A DNA stretch of 64,000 nt from Ardenticatenaceae bacterium (GTDB lineage Bacteria > Chloroflexota > Anaerolineae > Promineifilales > Promineifilaceae): the NCBI GenBank assembly GCA_020634565.1, contig JACKBN010000003.1:310001-374000 (forward strand), read 5' to 3'. Each line of letters starts with the position of its first letter. The stretch's first letter is position 1. Shown in pieces: positions 41,139 through 51,018 of this stretch. The position numbers and the translations under genes are program-made. The notes below the pieces were generated by a model. It ran no database searches. It was not told the origin of the DNA and saw only the letters and a program-made list of their open reading frames with translations.

Positions 41139-43376
41139 TTACCAACTGCCAGATACAACAGCTGAACAGGTGGTTGTTGAGCCTGTTTCACAAATCTGGA
41201 AGCTCCAGGTACCGCCACCGCGGCCAAGTGAATTAGTGGTATAGGCTCCATTATTTGCCGTTGTGGTGTAGAGGGTTCCGTTGTAATAAACATCAACATT
41301 GGTTCCGCTCGCACCGCTCCAGGTCAGGTCGGCAAATTTGCGCCCACTCACCTTGTAGGCATTTACGCTGAGGGAAATGCTGCTGGGTGGTGCATTGTTC
41401 ACCGTGACGGAAATATTGTTGCTACCCGTTTGGTTAGCTGTGTCTGTGGCAACGGCCGTAATAGAGTGTGCACCGTCAGAAGCCGTTGTTGTGTCCCAAC
41501 TGGCAGACCAGCCATCTGCGCCATTTGTATCTGTGCTGAGTGTATTCCCATCAATCTGGAACTCCACCTGGGTAACGCCGTTATCATCAGAAGCCGAAGC
41601 GGTAATGCTTACTGTGTTAGATACCGTCGCTCCGTTGTTTGGTGCAGTGATAGTTACCGTAGGCGGATTATCGCCACCAGAACCTGGATTGCAATTATAG
41701 CTAAAGGAGCTGATGTACGTGCCCCAACGGCCGTTTGTCGTGCCCGTATTTTTGCTGTATTCGCCCAAATACCAGAACGTCGTCCCAGCCGGGTCAATCG
41801 TCATTTCTGTGTAGTCGCCCCAGCGGCGCGGCGCAGATGTTTCGAAAGATGTATAGCTGATCTCACCAGCCTTTACCAGCGTTTCTGTTTGCAACGTGCC
41901 TGCTGTATCAGTGGCTAACCGGCCTGTTACAAAGACGCCGGGGAACATGCTGCTGCTGGATTTGCTATAGCCAATCGCCATATTGCCACAAGCGTCCACA
42001 GCCAGGTCGGCAAAGGTGCGATACTCACCGCTGCTGCCGTAAACGCCGGCATCAGCCACCGTGGCTGTGGCGGGGTTGATTTTGGCCCAGCGAACGCAGT
42101 TTACCGTGCCGCCGCCAGGGTTACAGGCGACTGTAGAAGAAGTCCAGGCAAAGCCATCCCGATATTCAAAATCTTGTGGGCGGAAATCGTTCGCTTGTAA
42201 GGTGCCGCCAGTTTGCTGGGGTGTATCGATTGGCATACCTGCCGTCACGCCTGTGGCGGCATTTAGATCAACGGTGCCGACGGTGCTGAAATTATTGGCA
42301 CCAAAGGGATCGGCCCAGGCAAAGACGGTATGTGTGCTGCCATCGTAGTTGGTTTCGGCAAAGATGTAATGCGGACCGCTGTTGGGCCAGGTGCCTTGCG
42401 CCCAACCATGCAGGTTGAGCGGTTGCGGTGTATCGTGAGCCGCACCCATGCCAACGGAAACGGCGGAGGCTGTCTGGCCGTTGTACATGGCTACCTTATC
42501 AAAGGCGTACACCCGCGCTTCGCTAAAGCTGTTGCCACGGAAAATGTTGGCACCCATGTAAATGGCATCTTGGCCGATACCGGCATGGGGATAATCAAAG
42601 AATTCGCGACGATTGCTGATTGTGTCGAAGTAGTAAAGATTCCAGGAGCCGGTCGGGTCGCCAGTTTGTGAAACCGCAATACAGTAACCTACGCCGTCGG
42701 CATCAATGCCCAACACGTAACGATCATATTCTTCGTCGTAGTTGGCATTGGGGTCAAAAACGCCGGTGCAATTAGCGTTAGCGGCCATGAAGCTGGCAAA
42801 AGTTGTGGGGCCAACTAACGAGGTGCCAGCTTTGTTGTAAATTTCAAAGGCAACGTTGACCACCGCAATGACGTGGTTAGGGCCAACGGCCAACTCTGGG
42901 TCGGGCGGAACGTTGCCTCCACCGCCGCAGCATTCGGTGTAATCAAGGCTATCGAAGCCAGTGCCAGAGGCAGGTGCTGCCATTGCTGGACCACTGGCCG
43001 CGATCTGTACGTTAGCACTTGGTTCCAGTTCGAGGGAGCGCGCCTGCATGGCTGCCATTTCGGCTGCGCCACGGATGCCTTCAACTTCGTCGAGGTCAAT
43101 TTCACCGCGCTGCCAACGATCTAGCTGGCTGTTGGGGTCGCGCACGCCTGCTGGGATATCCCGCAAGTTCACGACGACTGGTTGTGCTGCACCTGCCTGC
43201 AATGAGCGCACATCGATTGGGGCATTGACGTCTGCTCCGGCGGGGGCAAAGGATTGGATGGCTTGTTGGCGTACGGCCGTTTCTACACCCGGCCCTGAGC
43301 TAAAACTCAACAACCACGCTCCTAAACACAACAAGGCTGCGACAAGCAGCACACGGCTTATCTTTGATAGAGACAT
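41139..43376 (-). CDS. Secreted protein with Ig-like and fibronectin-like C-terminal domains
   Basis: A 745-residue exported protein. A signal peptide (ISRVLLVAALLCLGAWLLSF) is followed by a low-complexity region and, from about residue 145, a region with YTECCGGGGNVPPDPELAVGPNHVIAVVNVAFEIYNKAG and NLYYFDTI; this pattern is shared with large exported beta-propeller-like proteins. Near residue 570 a bacterial Ig-like domain starts (PTVTITAPNNGATVSNTVSITASASDDNGVTQVEFQIDG). The end is fibronectin-III-like (DLTWSGASGTNVDVYYNG). There is no membrane anchor. Function is unknown; surface or extracellular. ATG at 43376 is spaced 8 bases from AGGAGG; the GTG at 43382 is too close. Confidence 0.78.
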   Translation of the reverse strand: MSLSKISRVLLVAALLCLGAWLLSFSSGPGVETAVRQQAIQSFAPAGADVNAPIDVRSLQAGAAQPVVVNLRDIPAGVRDPNSQLDRWQRGEIDLDEVEGIRGAAEMAAMQARSLELEPSANVQIAASGPAMAAPASGTGFDSLDYTECCGGGGNVPPDPELAVGPNHVIAVVNVAFEIYNKAGTSLVGPTTFASFMAANANCTGVFDPNANYDEEYDRYVLGIDADGVGYCIAVSQTGDPTGSWNLYYFDTISNRREFFDYPHAGIGQDAIYMGANIFRGNSFSEARVYAFDKVAMYNGQTASAVSVGMGAAHDTPQPLNLHGWAQGTWPNSGPHYIFAETNYDGSTHTVFAWADPFGANNFSTVGTVDLNAATGVTAGMPIDTPQQTGGTLQANDFRPQDFEYRDGFAWTSSTVACNPGGGTVNCVRWAKINPATATVADAGVYGSSGEYRTFADLAVDACGNMAIGYSKSSSSMFPGVFVTGRLATDTAGTLQTETLVKAGEISYTSFETSAPRRWGDYTEMTIDPAGTTFWYLGEYSKNTGTTNGRWGTYISSFSYNCNPGSGGDNPPTVTITAPNNGATVSNTVSITASASDDNGVTQVEFQIDGNTLSTDTNGADGWSASWDTTTASDGAHSITAVATDTANQTGSNNISVTVNNAPPSSISLSVNAYKVSGRKFADLTWSGASGTNVDVYYNGTLYTTTANNGAYTTNSLGRGGGTWSFQICETGSTTTCSAVVSGSW

Positions 43377-43382
43377 TTGCAC

Positions 43383-43925
43383 TTCCTCCTCTAAGGAACT
43401 ATAGGGTTTTGTGTGATAAGAAAACCAAATATGCCGCGTATGCGGCTAGCATCACCAATGTGGTGTAATCAAACAAAGTGGCAAATGAAGATATGTGGAG
43501 AATTGGGGTTTCCGTTAAGCTGCCCAGCTTGGTTAATGTGAACGCTGAAGTGAAGCCGGTTTTTCATGAGTCTCAGGAATGCTTACAAATTTTGCATGAT
43601 TTTAGCAAGGTTGCCGCTTATTCTTGCCGAAAATTTGGAAAATAGCAAGGCCTAATTTAGTCGTTATCAGCCAGGATTTTCGTTGCCCAACGAACCTCAG
43701 CGCGGCGAATGGCTTAATGGGAGCTGTAAGGGTTAACTCATACCGTTTTGATGGCATTGGTACTTACACTATCTCAACTATGGAGCTCTTTAAATTGGGG
43801 TAGCCAACCTCCTGTTAACCACAAGAGGCCTGTTGCAACAGGCAGAAAGCTGACGAAACAAATAAGTTTCACACAAGTCAAAAGCTTCTATCCACGATAT
43901 TTTCGGTTTAAAAAAGAACACCTTC
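43383..43925. other. 543-base gap upstream of the NRPS gene
   Basis: This stretch separates the divergent secreted-protein gene and the NRPS gene. It is AT-rich and holds no frame that I can support. It contains a small stem gccgc-gtat-gcggc near 43432 and no ACGGCCGT copy. It probably carries both promoters. No tRNA or small RNA is recognised. Confidence 0.6.
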
Positions 43926-46900
43926 ATGAATTTATTATCATCGCCGTCCCCGCACACTGTTGATGAAAGCGAGTTTCTTTTAACAGGCAACAATTCGTAT
44001 ATCTCCAATTCCCCTCTACAGCGTGGCTACATTTCAGGTACAAATGGTTCTTCTGCCAACGGCCGTATTGCTTTTGATTTTTCCGAAATCGAACAATCCG
44101 TTGCGACCCGATTTGAGAAAGTTGCTGCGTGCTACCCGCACCATATTGCCATTAAAACGCCAGCCAAAACCTACACCTACGCCGGCCTGAATCAGACGGC
44201 CAATCGTATTGCGCATACTATTTTAGAGCGAGAGGTAGCTGGGCAAATTACGGCCGTACTGCTAAAACAGGGCGCTGACTTTTTGGCGGCCATTCTCGGT
44301 GTGCTGAAAGCCGGGAAAACCTACACACCCATCGATCCTACATTCCCCCGGGAAAGAATTGAGCATATCATTGCCGATTCCCAGCCATCTTTGCTCATTA
44401 CCACAAGCGAACATTACGCGCTGGCGCAGGAATTAGCGCTCCCCGACAGTCAGATTATCAACATTGATGAAATCGCCGCAGATGTTTCAGCCGCAAATCC
44501 TTTTTTGCCGGTTTCCCCAGATACGTTGGCCTACATTATTTACACCAGCGGCTCAACCGGACGGCCGAAAGGCGTCATGCAGAATCAGCGCAATTTGCTG
44601 CACAACTGTCGGAACAATACGCATCTTTACGAAATCACCGCGCAAGACCGACTGATCTTGCTTTATTCCAGCAGTGTGATGGGGGGCGTGCGTGTTGTTT
44701 TCAATGCGTTATTAAATGGAGCCGGGCTGTATTACGTTGATGTCAAACAAGATGGTTTGCCGGAACTGAGGCGCACGCTGATTGAGGAAAAAATCACGGT
44801 GTATCATTCCGTGGCGTCTCTTTTTCGCTACTTTACCGAGACGTTAACCGCGCAAGATCGTTTTCCTCATCTGCGCTGCCTGATTATGGGTGGCGAAGCG
44901 ACGCTAAGCAGTGATTTTGCCTTATATAAAGAATATTTTCCCCATACGCTTTTGTTTGTGGGCATTGGCTCTACCGAAGCGGGCACAATGCGCCATATTG
45001 CGCTGGATAAAAACACGACTTTGCATGGCAGCACCGTGCCTCCTGGCTATCCCGTGGAAAACATGCAGGTCATGATTCTGGATGAAGCGGGAGAGCCGGT
45101 GGCACCCGGTGAAATCGGGGAGATCGCTGTCCGTAGTAAGTATATTTCCCTTGGCTATTGGCAGCGACCGGATTTAACCGCGAAGGTGTTTCGGAGCCAT
45201 CCAGAAACTGGTGAACGTACCTATCTGACGGGTGATTTAGGCGTTGTTTTGCCTGATGGTTGCCTGGTGCATCGAGGGCGCAAGGATTTTCAGGTAAAAA
45301 TTCGGGGGTTTCGGGTTGAGCTGACGGAAATTGAGGAGGCGCTGCGCGCGTTTGACGGTGTGGGTGAAACGGTGGTGATTGGGCATAAAGATCCTGCGGG
45401 CAATATGAAGCTGATTGCTTATGTGGTGCCGCAGGAAAATGAAGCGCTATCTCGCCAGGCGCTGCGCGACTTTTTGAAAGCAAAGTTGCCAGATTATATG
45501 GTGCCTTCGTTTTTTGTGACGTTAGAGGCCTTGCCGCGTACGCCGAATGGCAAAGTCAACCGCAAGGCATTGGTTATTCCTGATCTCAGCCGCCCTGAAC
45601 GGGTGACTGAGTACGTTGCCCCGCGTACCGAAATCGAGACAAGGGTAGCCAGTGTATGGTCTGAGGTTTTGCGTGTTGAGCAGACAGGTATTCACGACAA
45701 TTTTTTTGAGTTGGGTGGTCATTCATTGTCGGTTACTCAGCTTGTTTCGCGGCTGCGTTCGCTGCTTGCCATACAGTTGGAGCCGTTAGATGTATTTGCT
45801 AACCCCACGGTTGCTGAACTGGTTTCTGTGATAACGGTTCGGCAGTCGGTTTCGGTGGAGCAAACGGCCGTTATTCCTCGCGTCCCCCGCCAGGAAACAA
45901 TGCCACTTTCTTTTTCGCAGCAGCGGCTGTGGTTTTTGAGCCAACTGGAACCGGAAAGCGCCGCCTACCATATTTCTGTGGCTTACCGATTAAACGGAGC
46001 GCTAAACATTGACGCTTTGCAGCAGAGCTTTCGGCAAATCATCCAGCGACATGAATCCTTGCGGACCGTGTTTGGTCAGGCTGACGGCATCCCTTACCAG
46101 CAAATATTGCCGGAGATGCCTTTTGCCCTGCTGCATGAGGATCTGCGGCAAGTAGCGGTGCAAGAGGAGGCGTTGCAGGAACGGATAGCTGATTTTAATA
46201 GACGGCCGTTCGACCTAACAACCGGTCCCTTACTCCGAGCCGCCTTATTTCAGCTGGCCGATGCGCAGTACGTGTTGGCCATCACCAAGCACCACATCAT
46301 TTCTGATGGCTCTTCGCAGGGCGTTTTGCTGCAAGAGCTGGCGGCGCTGTATGCAGGGTTTGTGACAGACAAGCCTCAGGTATTGCCAGACCTGCCCATT
46401 CAGTATGCTGATTTTGCGTTATGGCAGCAGGAATGGCTGTCTGGGGAAACCCTGGCTGAGCAGCTAGCTTATTGGCGAGATCAGTTAACCGGTGCGCCCC
46501 CATTTTTAGAGCTGCCAACCGATTTCCCACGACCCAACAAACAAACTTACCGAGGCGGGCGGGAGGTTTTGGTATTGCCAGAATCCTTAACCACAGAGCT
46601 GAACGCACTGAGCCGCCGAGAAAACGCCACCTTGTTTATGACGCTCCTTGCGGCCTTCAATATTTTACTGCGTCGGTTGGCCGGGCAAGAAGATGTGGTT
46701 GTGGGGACGCCGATTGCGGGCCGCAACCGAGCCGAAATTGAAAACCTCATTGGCTTTTTCATTAACAATCTGGTGATTCGCGCAGATGTGGCCGATGATC
46801 TGACGTTTCGTGAGCTGCTGAACCAGGTGCGCACGCAGGCTTTGGGGGCATATGCGCATCAGGATTTGCCGTTTGAGAAGCTGCTGGAGGAGTTGAAGCC

Positions 46901-49900
46901 AGAACGAGACTTAAGCCGCACGCCGATCTTCCAGGTGTTTTTCAACATGCTGAACGTCGATCTTTACAATCTGGAGCTGGCTGGTTTGCAGGTGGAGCGA
47001 CTTTCGCGTACCGACCGCGAGGCGAAATTTGATTTAACGCTGTATGCGCGTGAAGAAGACGGCCGTATTCACCTGCGTCTCATCTACAATGTGGATCTGT
47101 TTACAGCCGGGCGTATGGCTGAATTTTTGCGCCAGTTCCAAACGCTGCTGAACCAGATCATCCAACAGCCTAATCGCACTCTGGCGGCGTACCAACTGGT
47201 GACCGATACGGCTCAGGCAGTCTTGCCCAATCCCCGGCTGGCTTTGCCGGAAGCGTGGCCTGGGGCTGTGCACACCCTGTTCTCGCAGCAGGCCCAGCGT
47301 TCCCTTGAAAAACTGGCGGTGCAGGATGCCCAAGCCAGTTGGCGTTATGCCGATTTGGAGACGCGCAGCAACCAGCTGGCGCACTATTTACGCTCAGGCG
47401 GGATTGGGTCTGGCGATGTGGTGGCCATCTATGCCGATCGGGCAGCTGCGCTGGTGTGGAGTGTGTTGGGCACGCTGAAAGCTGGCGCGGCATTCTTGAT
47501 TTTGGACCCGGCCTATCCAGCGGAACGATTGCACGGCTATTTGCAAGAGGCGCAGCCGCGAGCCTGGCTACAGTTGGAAACGGCCGTTGCGCCGCCAGCC
47601 TTACTCCAGGAATGGCTTGGCCAAGCTGAGTTGGCTTGCTCCCTCACGCTGCCGTGTGGGCCAACGGCCGTACCCGCAGAACTCGCCCAACAACCCACAA
47701 CACCTCCCGATGTCATCGTAGAGCCAGATGATTTGGCGTACCTCATTTTCACTTCTGGCACCACCGGGCAGCCAAAAGGGATTTTGGGGCGACATCGCCC
47801 GCTGGCGCACTTCTTCCCCTGGCAAATCCAAACCTTTGATTTGAAACCAGATGACCGCTTTACGATGTTGTCTGGCCTGGCCCATGATCCACTGCTGCGT
47901 GACATCTTCACGCCGCTGCTGGCTGGCGCCACGTTACACATTCCCACCCAGGAGCAGATGTTGCAGCCGGGAGCGCTGGCCAGCTGGCTGGCGGAGAATG
48001 GCATCACCGTAACCCATCTCACCCCGGCTATGGGGCAGGTTTTAGCAATAAGAGGCGCGGGAGAAACGGCCGTTGCGCTGCCCCAACTGCGCTATGCCTT
48101 TTTTGGTGGGGATCGGCTCACGCAGCAAGATGTGCAAACCTTGCAGGTTTTGGCGGCGAACGTGATCTGCGTCAACTTTTACGGCACCACGGAAACACCC
48201 CAGGCGATGGCTTACCACATTGCTGATTCTGCCTTCTCAGCCGCCGAAACAACCATTCCTGTCGGGCGGGGGATCGATGATGTGCAGATTTTGGTATTGA
48301 ATGCCCAGCAGCAGCTGGCTGGCATTGGCGAACTGGGTGAAATTTACATTCGCACGCCGTATTTAGCCCAGGGCTATCTGCACAACGCTTCGCTAACCAG
48401 CGAACGCTTCGTGATGAGTCCGCTCACAAAACACCCGACCGATACGCTGTACCGCACCGGTGATTTAGGCCGCTACACGCCTGAGGGGACGGTTATGTTT
48501 TACGGCCGGGCTGACCGGCAGGTGAAAATTCGGGGATTCCGGGTGGAGTTATTAGAGATTGAAGCGGCGCTGGCGCAGCTTGACGGCGTGGCCAATTCAG
48601 TTGTCACGGCTTTGCCTATGGCAGCGGGCAAAGTGCAGCTTGTGGCCTATGTGGTGTTGGCGGCAGAACGGCCGTTTTTTCCCCAGGAATTGCGCACCGA
48701 ACTGGCCGAAATATTGCCCACCTATATGCTGCCTGCGGCATTTGTTCAGCTAGAGCAGATTCCACTAACACCCAACGGCAAAATTGCTTATGCTCAGCTG
48801 CCTCAACCCCAGCAAGGCGCCCTGCTTGATCAAAGCAGCTATGCCCCACCGACGGATGCACTAGAAAACCAGTTGGTCAATATTTGGGAAGCGGTCTTGG
48901 ACATTCGCCCGATTGGGATTCATGATAACTACTTTGAAATGGGCGGGCAATCCTTACAAACCATCGCCCTGTTTGCGCAGATTGAGAAAGTTTTCAAGCG
49001 AAATATTCCCCTGGCCACCATTTTTCAAGCGCCAACGGTAGCTAAATTGGCCGAGGTGATGCGCCAAAATGAGGCTGACGAAACCTGGTCCTCGCTGGTG
49101 CCGATTTCACCTTCTGGTCGTCAACGGCCGTTCTTCTGTGTGCATGGTGGGGCCGGGCACGTTTACCATTATCGGGCGCTGGCTCAGCATCTGGGTGCGG
49201 ACCAACCTTTTTACGGCTTGCAGCCAGGTCAGGAGCAGGAGCATCCTAAAGATGATGTCAAAGCGATGGCCGCCGCTTACCTGAAGGAAATTAGAAAAGT
49301 GCAGCCCGAAGGTCCTTATTCGGTGGGTGGGTTCTGTTTTGGGGCCATTATTGCGTTTGAGATGGCGCAGCAGCTTGCCGAGATGGGCGAAGCGGTGGCG
49401 TTGGTGGCGTTAATTGATGCCATCGGTCCTGGCTATAATGGTCAGGTGATTCCCCCGGCGGCGTTACCAACCTTGGAAGAATTGGCAGAAGCGTCGCCCC
49501 AGGCCAAACGGCCGCAGACGCTGCTGGAAAAAGGCCGGCGTGTTGGGGCTAATTGGATGCGTCGGCTGCATGGCGCAAAGGTGGCCACGCAGCGCAGGCT
49601 CCGTCACGTGGGCAAAGCCCGCGACAGACTGTTGATACAAATCTACGAAAAATTGGAACGGCCGTTACCCCATCATTTGCACAATTATCAGATGTTAGCC
49701 GCCGCGCGGGCAGCCCGTAAACGGTACGAACCAGACGTCTACAGTGGCGATTTGGCCGTCTTCCGGCGGGAGGATGTGGATAATGCCATTCCGTCCGACA
49801 TGGGCTGGGACCGCCTAACCACGCAAGCCGTCAAGGTGTATGAAATTCCCGGCACACATCTGGAGCTGCTGCAAGAGCCTTACGTGCAAGAGCTGGCGCG

Positions 49901-49934
49901 TCAGCTTCAGCTTAGCATGAATGAAGGTGATTAG
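43926..49934 (+). CDS. Two-module non-ribosomal peptide synthetase: A-PCP-C-A-PCP-TE
   Basis: A 2002-residue synthetase. A1 covers about 50-560 (A3 YIIYTSGSTGRPKGV near 200; A8 GRKDFQVKIRGFRVEL). PCP1 has its phosphopantetheine Ser at 600 (ELGGHSL). The C domain covers about 655-1085 with HHIISDG at 789-795. A2 covers about 1110-1610 (IFTSGTTGQPKGI near 1275; GRADRQVKIRGFRVEL). PCP2 has Ser1676 (EMGGQSL). The thioesterase (FFCVHGGAGHVYHYRALA onward) has the nucleophile motif GGFCFGA with Cys1804 in place of Ser. A1 lacks the amino-group-binding Asp, so it may load a non-amino acid. A2 resembles the alpha-aminoadipate reductase (Lys2) type (LAHDPLLRDIFTPL). The product could be an N-acylated amino acid; this is inference. 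Confidence 0.93.
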   Translation: MNLLSSPSPHTVDESEFLLTGNNSYISNSPLQRGYISGTNGSSANGRIAFDFSEIEQSVATRFEKVAACYPHHIAIKTPAKTYTYAGLNQTANRIAHTILEREVAGQITAVLLKQGADFLAAILGVLKAGKTYTPIDPTFPRERIEHIIADSQPSLLITTSEHYALAQELALPDSQIINIDEIAADVSAANPFLPVSPDTLAYIIYTSGSTGRPKGVMQNQRNLLHNCRNNTHLYEITAQDRLILLYSSSVMGGVRVVFNALLNGAGLYYVDVKQDGLPELRRTLIEEKITVYHSVASLFRYFTETLTAQDRFPHLRCLIMGGEATLSSDFALYKEYFPHTLLFVGIGSTEAGTMRHIALDKNTTLHGSTVPPGYPVENMQVMILDEAGEPVAPGEIGEIAVRSKYISLGYWQRPDLTAKVFRSHPETGERTYLTGDLGVVLPDGCLVHRGRKDFQVKIRGFRVELTEIEEALRAFDGVGETVVIGHKDPAGNMKLIAYVVPQENEALSRQALRDFLKAKLPDYMVPSFFVTLEALPRTPNGKVNRKALVIPDLSRPERVTEYVAPRTEIETRVASVWSEVLRVEQTGIHDNFFELGGHSLSVTQLVSRLRSLLAIQLEPLDVFANPTVAELVSVITVRQSVSVEQTAVIPRVPRQETMPLSFSQQRLWFLSQLEPESAAYHISVAYRLNGALNIDALQQSFRQIIQRHESLRTVFGQADGIPYQQILPEMPFALLHEDLRQVAVQEEALQERIADFNRRPFDLTTGPLLRAALFQLADAQYVLAITKHHIISDGSSQGVLLQELAALYAGFVTDKPQVLPDLPIQYADFALWQQEWLSGETLAEQLAYWRDQLTGAPPFLELPTDFPRPNKQTYRGGREVLVLPESLTTELNALSRRENATLFMTLLAAFNILLRRLAGQEDVVVGTPIAGRNRAEIENLIGFFINNLVIRADVADDLTFRELLNQVRTQALGAYAHQDLPFEKLLEELKPERDLSRTPIFQVFFNMLNVDLYNLELAGLQVERLSRTDREAKFDLTLYAREEDGRIHLRLIYNVDLFTAGRMAEFLRQFQTLLNQIIQQPNRTLAAYQLVTDTAQAVLPNPRLALPEAWPGAVHTLFSQQAQRSLEKLAVQDAQASWRYADLETRSNQLAHYLRSGGIGSGDVVAIYADRAAALVWSVLGTLKAGAAFLILDPAYPAERLHGYLQEAQPRAWLQLETAVAPPALLQEWLGQAELACSLTLPCGPTAVPAELAQQPTTPPDVIVEPDDLAYLIFTSGTTGQPKGILGRHRPLAHFFPWQIQTFDLKPDDRFTMLSGLAHDPLLRDIFTPLLAGATLHIPTQEQMLQPGALASWLAENGITVTHLTPAMGQVLAIRGAGETAVALPQLRYAFFGGDRLTQQDVQTLQVLAANVICVNFYGTTETPQAMAYHIADSAFSAAETTIPVGRGIDDVQILVLNAQQQLAGIGELGEIYIRTPYLAQGYLHNASLTSERFVMSPLTKHPTDTLYRTGDLGRYTPEGTVMFYGRADRQVKIRGFRVELLEIEAALAQLDGVANSVVTALPMAAGKVQLVAYVVLAAERPFFPQELRTELAEILPTYMLPAAFVQLEQIPLTPNGKIAYAQLPQPQQGALLDQSSYAPPTDALENQLVNIWEAVLDIRPIGIHDNYFEMGGQSLQTIALFAQIEKVFKRNIPLATIFQAPTVAKLAEVMRQNEADETWSSLVPISPSGRQRPFFCVHGGAGHVYHYRALAQHLGADQPFYGLQPGQEQEHPKDDVKAMAAAYLKEIRKVQPEGPYSVGGFCFGAIIAFEMAQQLAEMGEAVALVALIDAIGPGYNGQVIPPAALPTLEELAEASPQAKRPQTLLEKGRRVGANWMRRLHGAKVATQRRLRHVGKARDRLLIQIYEKLERPLPHHLHNYQMLAAARAARKRYEPDVYSGDLAVFRREDVDNAIPSDMGWDRLTTQAVKVYEIPGTHLELLQEPYVQELARQLQLSMNEGD

Positions 49935-50937
49935 GCAGTTCAAAGTGCGGAACTTTGCGCAGTTCGGCGATGGGCAGATGTGATGGTACGGCCGTTTCCA
50001 TCACCCCCAATAAATCTTCAAATTCAGGCACGGTTTGCACCGCCTGAAAAGCACGCAAAAACGGTTTGAGCGCCAGCCCAGAGAAATATTTCTTCAAATG
50101 GCGGTTGATGTTTTCCAGACCGTCTTGGGTGCCGTAGTAGCTGATTGCTTCGTGGAGATGTTGGCGAATAACGGCCGTAATTTCCCCAAACATCAGCTGC
50201 TCCCGATCAACCCGCGCCAGCAGCCACGGATTACCCAGCGCCGCCCGACCAATCATCACCCCGTCACAGTTTGTGTACGCTTTGAGCCGATCAATGTCGG
50301 CTACGGTGCGCACATCCCCGTTGCCTAGCACCGGCACATTCACCGATTGCTTGAGTGTGGCAATCGCATCCCAATTTGCCCGGCCCCGATACTTTTGGCT
50401 GCGCGTACGGCCGTGCAGCGCCACCAGCGCCGCGCCGTTATCCACCATGATTTTGGCAATCTCCAGATAATTCTGGCTGGCTTCGTCCCAGCCTAGTCGC
50501 AGCTTGCCTGTAACAGCCACGGTGAGATGTTTGCTGAGCAGGCGAAATGTTTCAGCAACCAGCTTTGGCTGGCGCATCATGCCTACACCGGCTCCTTTTT
50601 CGCTCACCTTGGGCACGGAGCAGCCCATATTGATGTCGATGATATCGGCTCCCCAAGATTCAATGCGTTGGGCGGCCCGCAAAATTTGTTGGGCATCATT
50701 GCCAAAAATCTGGAAGACCATTGGGTGTTCGCCCGCCGGATGTACGTCCAGCCGCCGCCAGAGTGGATTGGGATCGCCCAAAAGCGCTTCGGTGGGCACA
50801 AATTCCGTGTAATGCAGCGCCGCGCCAAATTGGCGGCAGATGGCCCGAAACGGCACATCGGAGTAGGCGGCCATTGGCGAAAGAATCGTATCACCGTAAA
50901 CGGGCAGGTCGCGAATGAAAAAGGAAGGCAGGGACAT
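49912..50937 (-). CDS. dus: tRNA-dihydrouridine synthase (DusB-like)
   Basis: A 341-residue FMN enzyme reducing uridines in the D-loop of tRNA. It has LSPMAAYSDVPFRAICRQFGA near the N-terminus, DIIDINMGCSVPKVSEKGAGVGMM with the catalytic Cys, VAVTGKLRLGWDE, ALVALHGRTRSQKYRGRANW and PVLGNGDV and GVMIGRAALGNPWLL. Ser replaces the Pro usually found after the catalytic Cys. Which Dus subtype it belongs to is not certain; features resemble DusB. Its 3' end overlaps the NRPS 3' end by 23 bases, tail to tail. It follows the DUF2339 gene on the same strand, with a terminator between. Confidence 0.93.
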   Translation of the reverse strand: MSLPSFFIRDLPVYGDTILSPMAAYSDVPFRAICRQFGAALHYTEFVPTEALLGDPNPLWRRLDVHPAGEHPMVFQIFGNDAQQILRAAQRIESWGADIIDINMGCSVPKVSEKGAGVGMMRQPKLVAETFRLLSKHLTVAVTGKLRLGWDEASQNYLEIAKIMVDNGAALVALHGRTRSQKYRGRANWDAIATLKQSVNVPVLGNGDVRTVADIDRLKAYTNCDGVMIGRAALGNPWLLARVDREQLMFGEITAVIRQHLHEAISYYGTQDGLENINRHLKKYFSGLALKPFLRAFQAVQTVPEFEDLLGVMETAVPSHLPIAELRKVPHFELPNHLHSC

Positions 50938-50951
50938 GCAGGGATTTTAGC

Positions 50952-50982
50952 GGTAATCTGTCATCCGTAAACGGTAATCGGT
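50952..50982. repeat. GTAATCGGT-type repeat, copy 2
   Basis: ggtaatctgtcatccgtaaa followed by cggtaatcggt, directly after the dus start region. It shares the consensus GGTAATCGGTTATCCGTAAA with the cluster at 53405-53468. Confidence 0.7.
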
Positions 50983-50984
50983 TG

Positions 50985-51015
50985 ATTCCCCGGAAACTTA
51001 CGGTTTCCGGGGAAT
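50985..51015. terminator. Hairpin after the DUF2339 gene
   Basis: Perfect 13-base arms attccccggaaac (50985-50997) and its complement (51003-51015) around a 5-base loop. It follows the DUF2339 stop on the minus strand and precedes dus. The stem resembles that at 7742-7797. Confidence 0.6.
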
Positions 51016-51018
51016 GAA

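Noticed and set aside
37043..49934. One continuous NRPS gene cluster from the free-standing A domain to the two-module synthetase
   Set aside because: The genes between include a membrane flavoprotein, an enoyl-CoA hydratase and, on the opposite strand, a secreted protein behind a strong terminator; there is no MbtH, PPTase or exporter to tie them together. Two separate loci are more likely.
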